The position numbers were made by a program, and so were the translations under genes. A stretch of 33,836 bases of DNA from Actinacidiphila glaucinigra (GTDB lineage Bacteria > Actinomycetota > Actinomycetes > Streptomycetales > Streptomycetaceae): contig NZ_FZOF01000049.1 of NCBI RefSeq assembly GCF_900188405.1, positions 1 to 33,836 on the forward strand. Reading direction: 5' to 3'. This document shows positions 8,211 through 14,474 of this stretch, piece by piece. The stretch's first letter is position 1. Every line of letters starts with the position of its first letter. Below the pieces are notes generated by a model. That model did not search any database. It was not told the origin of the DNA and saw only the letters and a program-made list of their open reading frames with translations.

Positions 8211-9425
8211 CGAGCCGCCCTTGCCACAGTGTTCATGCCCAGGTGGGGGACAGGAGCGCTTCCGCGTGCAACGGCGTCGCCGACTTTTCTGGACCCCCGA
8301 ACACCTCTGCGGTTACCGGGGTGACTGCCGAGTCCTGACCCTCTTGTGCCGATCCGCACCAGCACGGGACGTACTGCGACAGCAGCGAAGGAAGACCCCT
8401 TTAGCCCGTTCTGTTTGGACTCGGGCATCGGACAAGGACCGGCTGGCTGGATTCAGCGGGGCCGCGCCCCACCAGCCGGGTGAGGGGTCCGCGGGTGGAC
8501 AGGGATGCCGGCCTTTCCCACAGCGGCGGCTGGCTGGGAAGCCCCGGGCGAAAGTCGGTGCTGCAGGTCTGGAGGGCGGCACCGTTGGCGGGGGAAGCGC
8601 GCCAACAGTGCCGAGGTGGGCGTGTGCATCCGTGCGCCATGGCGGGCAGTCAGGTCCATGCGTGGTGGGGCGACATTGGGGCCGGGGTTGATCGAGGTCG
8701 CTGCACCCGGCGACGTCCGCCTCAGGCCGACCGGCAGCATCCGAGGGGGATGCCACTTCGTGGCGATGCACTCATCGGCGTGGCGTCGCGCCGCCCGACG
8801 CCTCAACAGGTCCCCGCGCTTCCAAGGCGGGCCAGCGGCCGTGCCCTTGAGCCGAGGCCCGCAACGCCCACCCCGCTGGCCGCGGGGCTGCCGGGGATGC
8901 AATGACCACCGGCAAGGTAGGCGCCGACACAGGCAAGCCGGACCTTATGAACCACTTTGAGGAGAAAGTATTCGATAATGACCGCGTCTACGCGAAAGCC
9001 TTCCCGTTGTTGTCGCGGGGTGGCCAGCGACGCGGTCCGCTGCCGGTTCACGCAAGCGACGCTGCGATACGGCGGAGCGGGCTGAGGAGTGAGGCGCGTA
9101 CCTCACGGCCCCCTTGTGATCTGCATCACAAACGCCAAGCTAGGGTTTGGGGTGTGTGGCGAGTTCACGCCAGATGGAGGGTGAACATCCGGCCGCGTTG
9201 CGTGAGTTGGCGCTGGTCACGGGGCGTGATCGAATGCGGGTTTGAGGGCGCGGGCGTGGCGAGAAGTGACACGTGTGGCGACTGAGCGATTGCTTAGCGT
9301 TAAATTTTGTGGGGGTGGGCTCCTCATATGCGGGGCCTCGTCCGATTAGCTACCGCCAGGAGCACCGCGCTCCTACGGCACCATCAACTGCGTTGTGTGA
9401 CAGGGGTGCTGGCGATGGTGAAGGG
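8211..9425. other. 1.2-kb divergent intergenic region
   Basis: This stretch lies between sigma gene (1), read leftward, and the sigma gene (2) cluster, read rightward. No frame convinces me. The best is the 5' part of a frame from 8902 (starting MTTGKVGADTGKPDLMNHF), which is less GC-rich and protein-like for ~35 codons and then degenerates into Arg-rich sequence; it may be a remnant of a broken gene. Two adjacent dyads at 9089-9131 are listed separately. Confidence 0.4.
9089..9131. promoter_or_regulatory. two adjacent dyads, one matching the Crp box
   Basis: GTGAGG-N6-CCTCAC (9089-9106) is followed 7 bp later by TTGTGATCTGCATCACAA (9114-9131). The second contains TGTGA-N6-TCACA, the consensus bound by Crp/Fnr-type regulators, including Streptomyces Crp. 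A TAGGGT hexamer, like a Streptomyces -10 box, follows at 9141. The nearest gene downstream is the sigma gene (2) cluster, 300-470 bases away, so the target is not certain. Confidence 0.45.
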
Positions 9426-9602
9426 ATGGCCCCTTTGAAGGCACTGCCCATCCGGGCGCTCATAGCTGTGGCGGGCACCATCCGGGTCCGCATGGCGGGG
9501 GTGCCGGTCGTGCGGCGTCAGGTTCCCGGCAGCCCTGCCGCAGGCACCGGCGGCACTGAGGATGCCGTGGCCCTGGCCTGTGACCCCGGGAGGCCGGTGT
9601 GA
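9426..9602 (+). CDS. possible small upstream ORF, 58 aa, overlapping sigma gene (2)
   Basis: This short frame ends in TGA that overlaps the GTG start of the sigma gene by four bases (GTGA), the classic sign of translational coupling. The product is short and Ala/Val/Gly-rich, with a weakly hydrophobic, basic N-terminus (about ALPIRALIAVAGTIRVRM). GAAGGG lies just before the ATG at 9426, too close for it but well placed for a TTG start at 9435. I do not recognise the protein; it could be a leader peptide or an untranslated chance frame. Confidence 0.35.
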   Translation: MAPLKALPIRALIAVAGTIRVRMAGVPVVRRQVPGSPAAGTGGTEDAVALACDPGRPV

Positions 9603-10183
9603 GCCGCGGCGACGCCGGCGAGCCGCCGGCTGTCCCGGCTGTACGGGAACCCGCCCCGCTGCCGACAGCGTTCTGGGCCTTCCACCACCTGTACTTCAGG
9701 GTCTACCGCCGCTACGCCGAGCTGCACCTGGGCGACAAGCGCCTGGCTGGCGAGATCGTCCACGAGGTCTTCATGGCCCTGCTGTACGACTGGGGCCGGC
9801 TGATGGAAGAGGCCAGCCCCACCTCCTCGGCGTGGGCCTTCTTCAAGTCCGTCGTTGCCGAGGAACTGGCCTGGCAGGGCCGGGAATCGGCGATGCCGGA
9901 GACCGCAACCTTCGACCGCGTTGCCCTGACCCGGGACCTGCTGGACTCCTTCCGCAACAAGTTCGCGGTCATGGAGAGCAGCCTCGGCCTGTATGCCGCG
10001 ATCGCCCGACTGCCTGAGCGGCAGTTCGACGTGATGGTTCTGGTCTACGTGCTGGGCTACGACCTGAAGAAGACGGCGCAGACCATGGGGGTCAGCGCCG
10101 CCACGGTCCGCTCCCACCGCGACCGGGCCCGCCAGCGGATTGCCCGGGACCTCGAAAACCCCCCTCCGGACGAACAGGAGTAA
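9599..10183 (+). CDS. ECF-type RNA polymerase sigma factor (2)
   Basis: 194 aa. Region 2 (about 25-95: FHHLYFRVYRRYAELHLGD, then EIVHEVFMALLYDW) and region 4 (about 135-183: IARLPERQFDVMVLVYVLGY, then the helix-turn-helix LKKTAQTMGVSAATVRSHRDRARQRI) are intact. The start GTG at 9599 has GGGAGG 5 bases upstream. A helical protein gene follows after only 5 bases and is surely co-translated; this places the gene at the head of a same-strand cluster up to 12964. The target promoters are unknown; no classical membrane anti-sigma factor is adjacent. Confidence 0.87.
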   Translation: MSRGDAGEPPAVPAVREPAPLPTAFWAFHHLYFRVYRRYAELHLGDKRLAGEIVHEVFMALLYDWGRLMEEASPTSSAWAFFKSVVAEELAWQGRESAMPETATFDRVALTRDLLDSFRNKFAVMESSLGLYAAIARLPERQFDVMVLVYVLGYDLKKTAQTMGVSAATVRSHRDRARQRIARDLENPPPDEQE

Positions 10184-10188
10184 CCCTC

Positions 10189-11034
10189 ATGCGCGAGCCG
10201 CGCCGCCTCGACGACCTGCTGGCCGACGCCGAAGTCCTCATCGACCGCGCCGGCGACGAGGAACTCGCCGCCTCCCGCCGCCGTATCGAGGCAGAGTTCG
10301 CCGCCTCCCGACACACCGCAGGCCTCGCAGGCGGCGCGCCGCCACCCCGCCCGGCCCAGGCCTCCCTGGCCGCGTTCCTGGACCGCCGCGCCCGCCGGGG
10401 CGCAGCCCCCCACGAACAGGCCGCCCGTGACCTACGAGAACTGTCGGCACTGGTGATCACCGGCGCCCACGCCGTGGACCACATCGCCCAGCTCGCCACC
10501 TCCCGGCAGATCAACCCCGACGGAGCCCTCACCTTCGCCTGCCTGCTGCACCTGGCCGACCGCGAAGACGGCGCCGAGTTCCTCTGGCAGTTCTCCGCCG
10601 GCGCCGGCAAGACCGCCTCGGCCGCCTGCCTGTACCTGCTGCACCTCAAGCGCGGCGACGTACGCGACGCCCACCACTGGGCAGGACAAGCCCTGGCCCT
10701 GGAAAGCCAGGAAGCCAAGCCACAGCGGAAACGCAAGAACCGCAGCAAGGACCGCATCAGCACCCGCCGCCGCCACCGCGACACCCCAGCCGCCCGGATC
10801 CCCAACGCCGTACCCGACGACGTCATGCTGCTCCATACCCTGCACGCCCTGCAGCCTCCGCAGGGCGTGCAAGAGATGTCCGTGGAGGCCTTCCACCTGC
10901 GAACCGGAGCACTCTCGTACTCCCTGACCCAGGCCGTGCAGCGCCTGCACAGCGAAAACGACCCGGAGCTCGGGGCGATCACCTGGCCCGACCAGCACCT
11001 AGCCGAGCAACTCCAGCGAGCCCTGCCTGCCTGA
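10189..11034 (+). CDS. helical-repeat protein coupled to sigma gene (2)
   Basis: 281 aa, soluble and mostly helical. A charged N-terminus (DDLLADAEVLIDRAGDEELA) is followed by a central segment with TPR-like periodicity, AEFLWQFSAGAGKTASAACLYLLHLKRGD (about 127-155, shown here in part only by its key residues W, G-A-G, Y-L, R-G-D), and then a very basic patch around 185-205. In Streptomyces, proteins with a similar WQFxAGAG / YLLHL pattern often sit next to sigma factor genes, as I recall, but their role is unknown. The gene starts 5 bases after the sigma stop. A partner or regulator of the sigma factor is the natural inference; a direct anti-sigma role is not shown. The N-terminal part of the IclR-like protein at 16976-18670 can be aligned with it loosely. 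Confidence 0.75.
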   Translation: MREPRRLDDLLADAEVLIDRAGDEELAASRRRIEAEFAASRHTAGLAGGAPPPRPAQASLAAFLDRRARRGAAPHEQAARDLRELSALVITGAHAVDHIAQLATSRQINPDGALTFACLLHLADREDGAEFLWQFSAGAGKTASAACLYLLHLKRGDVRDAHHWAGQALALESQEAKPQRKRKNRSKDRISTRRRHRDTPAARIPNAVPDDVMLLHTLHALQPPQGVQEMSVEAFHLRTGALSYSLTQAVQRLHSENDPELGAITWPDQHLAEQLQRALPA

Positions 11035-11180
11035 ACCCTGAAGACATCACGCCCCTGGCAAGCACGACAGCGGGCACGAAGTCGAGAAAGAAAAGAATCT
11101 TGAACCGGGGAAAACCCGACCCGCTCTCGGTGGCCTTAGTGGGGGTGTACGCCAACACCACCTCACCCCGGGAGCACCCC

Positions 11181-11543
11181 ATGGTCCTCGGCACCCTCCG
11201 CACCGCCCTGGCCGCCACCGGCGCCGCCTGGCGCGCCACAACCACCGGCATGTGGCAGACCCTGCGCGCCCGCATCGACGGACGCAACGCCGTCGCCTTC
11301 GAACGCGAACGCCGAGCGACCCTGCTCACCGTCCCAGCAGCCCTGCCCACCGGCACACGCATCCACGACCGCCGCGCCGACGGCAGCGTCCTGGACATCG
11401 CAGTTCCCGCCCCGACCCACATCGACCTGACGATCGGACAGACCCCGTTCCCCACCACCGGGACCGTCCCCCACCCGCTGCCCGCGATCCTCCCGCCCGC
11501 GGCCCCCGCTCTGGAAGCCCGAGCCACGCCCGAGGAGCAGTGA
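11181..11543 (+). CDS. hypothetical protein, 120 aa, upstream of the RES-sigma fusion
   Basis: I do not recognise the family. The N-terminal ~45 residues are helical and amphipathic, followed by a segment with short strand-like stretches (TRIHDRRADGSVLDIAVP) and a Pro/Thr-rich tail. There is no signal peptide. The ATG at 11181 has CGGGAG at suitable spacing; an upstream in-frame TTG at 11100 would add residues that include a TTA codon and is less likely. The stop is 3 bases before the RES-sigma start, so the two are coupled. Because RES toxins normally pair with an Xre-type antitoxin encoded just upstream, I looked for one here: this protein shows no helix-turn-helix. Confidence 0.6.
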   Translation: MVLGTLRTALAATGAAWRATTTGMWQTLRARIDGRNAVAFERERRATLLTVPAALPTGTRIHDRRADGSVLDIAVPAPTHIDLTIGQTPFPTTGTVPHPLPAILPPAAPALEARATPEEQ

Positions 11544-11546
11544 CCG

Positions 11547-12791
11547 ATGTCCCTCGCACCGCCACCACCGCAACCGCTGCCAGCCCAGGCCGCCACCCTC
11601 CCGGCCGGCACCCGGCTTTGGCGCATCCACCACACCCGATACAGCCCCGACCACTTCAACCCCACCCTGGCCGACCCCGTCTTCGGCGGATCCCGATTCG
11701 ACGGCACCCCCGACGACCCCTACGGCGTCCTGTACGCCTCCCGGTCGGCAGCCACCGCCGTCACCGTACACCTCCTGCGCAGCATCCCCTTCGACAACAC
11801 CGGCGCCCGCGTCCTGCCTCACGCCCAGATCAGCAACCGCGCCTTCACCAAGCTCCGCACCACCGTTCCACTACGCCTGATCGACCTCAGCAGCCCCGAA
11901 GCCCTCGCCGCGATCGGCGCAACCGAAGGCCTCACTCACGGTGAACCCACCCTCTACGCACAGACCCGGTACTGGGCCCGTCACCTGCGCCGCGAGCACC
12001 CCTGGGCCCAGGGACTGGTGTGGCAGTCGCGAAGTAACCCGGGTCTCGGCCAAGATGCCCTGGTGCTGTTCGAAGACCGCTGTCCGCCCCGGTGTCTGGA
12101 GGCCGACCGGTCCGTTCCCCTGGGCGTCCCCGAGGGGACACGGCTGCTCAACACCGTGATGCTGCCCTTCCGTGCCACCGTCGCCATCGATGTGCCGGCC
12201 GCCGAGGAGGCCACCGCTCCCATCGAGGACTTCCTGGAACGCACCGAGGAAGAACGCAAAGCCGACGACCGCACCGACACGGACTTTGACAGCTTCTACC
12301 TGCAGCACTACCGCACGGTCCGCAACATCCTGAACGCCCGGGCCTGCGACTGGGACCTCGCGCAGTACGCCGCCGACAAAGCCTTCCTCATCGCCTACCA
12401 GAAGTGGCCGGCCGTCTCGGAGATGGAACGGCCTGTCGGATACGTCGTACGGATTGGCCGCAACATCCTCCAGCGGATCTACGCGCGCACTCAGAAGCCG
12501 ACCCTGCCGCCGGTGCCCCTGGACACGGTTCTGGAGAGCACCCTGGACCACCGCGGTAGTGATCTGGCGGCTGAGACAGTCAACAAGATCGTCATCTACG
12601 ACGCCATCAAGAACCTGCCACGCGACAAACGGGAGGTCTTCCTCCTGTACGAGGTCCTTGACCAGCCCATCGCGATCATCGCAGAGTTCATCGACATCCC
12701 GCAGAACACCGTTAAGACCCGCCTGCGCGCCGCACGGGCTGCCCTTCGCGAAGCCCTTGGTGAAGAATTCGGTATGGGAGGCACACGATGA
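11547..12791 (+). CDS. RES-domain / ECF sigma factor fusion protein
   Basis: 414 aa, two domains in one frame. Residues ~15-185 match the RES domain: RLWRIH (23-28), FNP (37-39), GGSRF (R50), YGVLYASRSAATAV (59-72), and WQSRSN (S161). RES proteins such as ParT and MbcT modify or break down NAD+ through a conserved Arg-Glu-Ser set; here Arg and Ser can be placed but the Glu position in the AAxAE motif reads Val (about V72). Residues ~246-405 are a complete ECF sigma factor: region 2 (FDSFYLQHYRTVRNILNAR ... AADKAFLIAYQKW ... RPVGYVVRIGRNIL) and region 4 (IKNLPRDKREVFLLYEV, with helix-turn-helix IAIIAEFIDIPQNTVKTRLRAA). GAGGAG precedes the ATG at 9 bases. I infer that the RES part is an inactive sensor, perhaps of NAD+ or a nucleotide, controlling the sigma part. 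A sequencing fusion is unlikely because the linker (~186-245) is coding. Confidence 0.88.
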   Translation: MSLAPPPPQPLPAQAATLPAGTRLWRIHHTRYSPDHFNPTLADPVFGGSRFDGTPDDPYGVLYASRSAATAVTVHLLRSIPFDNTGARVLPHAQISNRAFTKLRTTVPLRLIDLSSPEALAAIGATEGLTHGEPTLYAQTRYWARHLRREHPWAQGLVWQSRSNPGLGQDALVLFEDRCPPRCLEADRSVPLGVPEGTRLLNTVMLPFRATVAIDVPAAEEATAPIEDFLERTEEERKADDRTDTDFDSFYLQHYRTVRNILNARACDWDLAQYAADKAFLIAYQKWPAVSEMERPVGYVVRIGRNILQRIYARTQKPTLPPVPLDTVLESTLDHRGSDLAAETVNKIVIYDAIKNLPRDKREVFLLYEVLDQPIAIIAEFIDIPQNTVKTRLRAARAALREALGEEFGMGGTR

Positions 12792-12964
12792 CCGCCAACA
12801 CGCACCTCGCGGTCGACGACTTCGACCGCGACATCGACCGCGAAGAACTGCTCGGCCGCCTCGCCGACCTCAAGCGCCAGGCCGCCCACCAGCTCCCCAT
12901 CCTCGACGACGACGATGAAGAAGCCGCCATCGAAGAGGCGGTCCGTGACATTGCGGAACCGTGA
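12788..12964 (+). CDS. small acidic protein, 58 aa, coupled to the RES-sigma fusion
   Basis: The ATG overlaps the stop of the RES-sigma gene in the ATGA form, so translation must be coupled. The product is strongly acidic (long Asp/Glu runs in the middle and at the C-terminus: ILDDDDEEAA, IEEAV) and predicted to be helical with a hydrophobic heptad-like stretch (ELLGRLADLKRQAAHQL). I do not recognise the family. Small acidic proteins coupled to a sigma factor are good candidates for a partner that binds the sigma factor, but this is inference. It is the last gene of the 9.4-13.0 kb cluster. Confidence 0.72.
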   Translation: MTANTHLAVDDFDRDIDREELLGRLADLKRQAAHQLPILDDDDEEAAIEEAVRDIAEP

Positions 12965-12988
12965 CATAGGTAGGCGACGGACGAGAAA

Positions 12989-13036
12989 GGCGCCGCAGCA
13001 CACCCTTGGGCCTTGTGGCTCAGGCCGGAGGGCGCC
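12989..13036. terminator. likely bidirectional terminator between convergent genes
   Basis: GGCGCC (12989-12994) pairs with GGCGCC (13031-13036), and inside it GGCCT (13009-13013) pairs with AGGCC (13022-13026). The structure follows the 58-aa gene by 24 bases and overlaps the 3' end of the minus-strand gene. The stem is interrupted, so it is weaker than the other terminators here. Confidence 0.45.
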
Positions 13037-13778
13037 GTCCCGTGAGGCTTCGCCAGCGCTCGCGGGCGGCCTCGAGCTCGACGAGCGCGTCTTTGAGGGC
13101 CTGATTGCGGCTTTGGCGTGAGGTGACCGCACTCAGATGCTCACGGGCCTCTTCTGCCGCAGAGGTGTGAGACTGAGCGGCCTTCAGGTCCTCCTCAGCG
13201 GTTTTGATGGACCCGGGACGCTCTTCGAGGAAGCGGTTCTCTGCGGCGACCGCGTTCTGGATTCTGACACTGAAGTCGCGGACGCTGGCTTCACTGTGCT
13301 CGTCGGCTCCGAAGTGCGCCAGGCTCATTTGGCCATCTGGTTGGGTCAGGTAGATGTAGTTAGTCAGGGGCGTCCTCTCGAATCGTACGTCGAGACCGTC
13401 CAGCGGCCTTACCTCTACCGCAGCTGACTTGGTTACAACCACCGCCACATGCTTGTACAGCGTCACGGGCCCCAGTGTCGCCTGCAGCAACCCGCGGCCC
13501 GGCTCACGCAACTGCTTCAGCTTCCGTTCAGCACTGCTGACACGGCTCCGGTACGACAGGTCAGCCTGAGCGACCTGACCGTGCGCCGCTGTCAGCTCCC
13601 TGCGCGCCTTCTCCTGTAGGTTGCGTACGGTCCGGCGCGCTTTCTCAAGACCCTGCCGGTCCGCTTGATGATCGCCAGAGAAGGCAACGGCCCAGCCACC
13701 GGGGTAACGATGGCGCCGCCACCCAATCCCCGCTAGACAGGCGACCACCACGATCACGATCGCTTCGATCACGCCCAC
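13020..13778 (-). CDS. membrane-anchored coiled-coil protein of unknown function
   Basis: 252 aa from a GTG at 13778 (or GTG at 13772); GGGGAGGG lies just upstream, and the longer frame to 13832 has no such site. An N-terminal membrane helix (about 3-22: IEAIVIVVVACLAGIGW) leads to a basic coiled coil (about 45-90), then a compact beta-rich segment (about 97-165: VTLYKHVAVVVTKSAAVEVR ... TNYIYLTQPDG) that resembles bacterial PH-like folds, and a second helical, charged part with heptads to the end. The middle could bind lipid or protein; this is a guess from pattern. It is convergent with the RES-sigma cluster and its upstream neighbour on the same strand is the 130-aa gene at 14049. Confidence 0.7.
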   Translation of the reverse strand: MGVIEAIVIVVVACLAGIGWRRHRYPGGWAVAFSGDHQADRQGLEKARRTVRNLQEKARRELTAAHGQVAQADLSYRSRVSSAERKLKQLREPGRGLLQATLGPVTLYKHVAVVVTKSAAVEVRPLDGLDVRFERTPLTNYIYLTQPDGQMSLAHFGADEHSEASVRDFSVRIQNAVAAENRFLEERPGSIKTAEEDLKAAQSHTSAAEEAREHLSAVTSRQSRNQALKDALVELEAARERWRSLTGRRPPA

Positions 13779-14048
13779 ACGCCCTCCCCACCCGACGAGC
13801 CGTGTCCCGCTGCCGACGCACGCGGGCCTCACCAGCCCGACAGGCGCGTCGGCCCTCGACGAATATCGGGTGTGAGAGCAAGCCGGTCAACAGGGCCCCA
13901 AGTCCTGGGCGTTGTTCCGGTAGCCGTCATTGATGGCTGTGCGCGGCAGGCGAGCTGGCGGCGGAGCCAAGCTGGGTCCGGGACGGATTTGAGATGAGGG
14001 CACGCATGGATCCGTGAGCATCGGCCATGTTTTTTCCACCTTGCTGTT

Positions 14049-14441
14049 CTACGAGTTTCCGGCGACGGCGGTGACGAGGGGGATCAGCTGGGAGAGGAGA
14101 GCGGTGGCTGCGGGGTGGGTTTCGATGGTGCGGGTGAGGAAGAGTCCGGCTGCCTGGAGGCGGCGCAGGAAGGTTTGGGGGTCGGCGGGTCCTGGGGCGG
14201 CGAAGGCGTCGTCGACTTGGGCGAGGGCGGTGGAGACGGCTTGCTGGACCGCGGGGTCGTGGTGCTGGGGGAGTGCTTGGCGGATGGCGGCGACGTGGTC
14301 GCGGATGGCTTGGACGGCTTCGTCGTTGATGCGGATGGTCTGGTTGGTCTGCTGGACGTGGTAGCCGCCCGCGATGGGGCCGTGCTGGGTGCCGCCGGAG
14401 ATGCTGACGCCGATGAAGCCGTTCTCGTCCGGTGTGGTCAT
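14049..14441 (-). CDS. small protein with Gly/Asn-rich IAGG-QTNQT motif
   Basis: 130 aa. Near the N-terminus it has FIGVSISGGTQHGPIAGGYH followed by VQQTNQTIRIND (about 9-40), a short beta-strand-like element. The rest is helical: AVQAIRDHVAAIRQAL, then a TPR-like run with QTFLRRLQAAGLF, and a hydrophobic C-terminal helix (ATALLSQLIPLVTAVAG). GAGAGGA precedes the ATG. The same motif, with SGSIAGG and QTNQT in place, ends the 576-aa membrane protein encoded immediately upstream on the same strand (33 bases away), so the two probably act together. The layout, a short beta motif plus a helical bundle, is like adaptor parts of actinobacterial multi-domain signalling or defence proteins, but I cannot name a family. 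Confidence 0.8.
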   Translation of the reverse strand: MTTPDENGFIGVSISGGTQHGPIAGGYHVQQTNQTIRINDEAVQAIRDHVAAIRQALPQHHDPAVQQAVSTALAQVDDAFAAPGPADPQTFLRRLQAAGLFLTRTIETHPAATALLSQLIPLVTAVAGNS

Positions 14442-14474
14442 GGGTGTCCTCTCGTAGCAGGGGTGCTTGCCAGG

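Noticed and set aside
8902..9285. 127-codon plus-strand frame
   Set aside because: Only the first ~35 codons look protein-like; the rest is Arg/Trp-rich and runs through the Crp-like box. I kept it as a note inside the intergenic entry.
11181..12791. Classic RES-Xre toxin-antitoxin pair
   Set aside because: The upstream 120-aa protein lacks a helix-turn-helix, the RES domain lacks its glutamate, and the RES part continues into a sigma factor.
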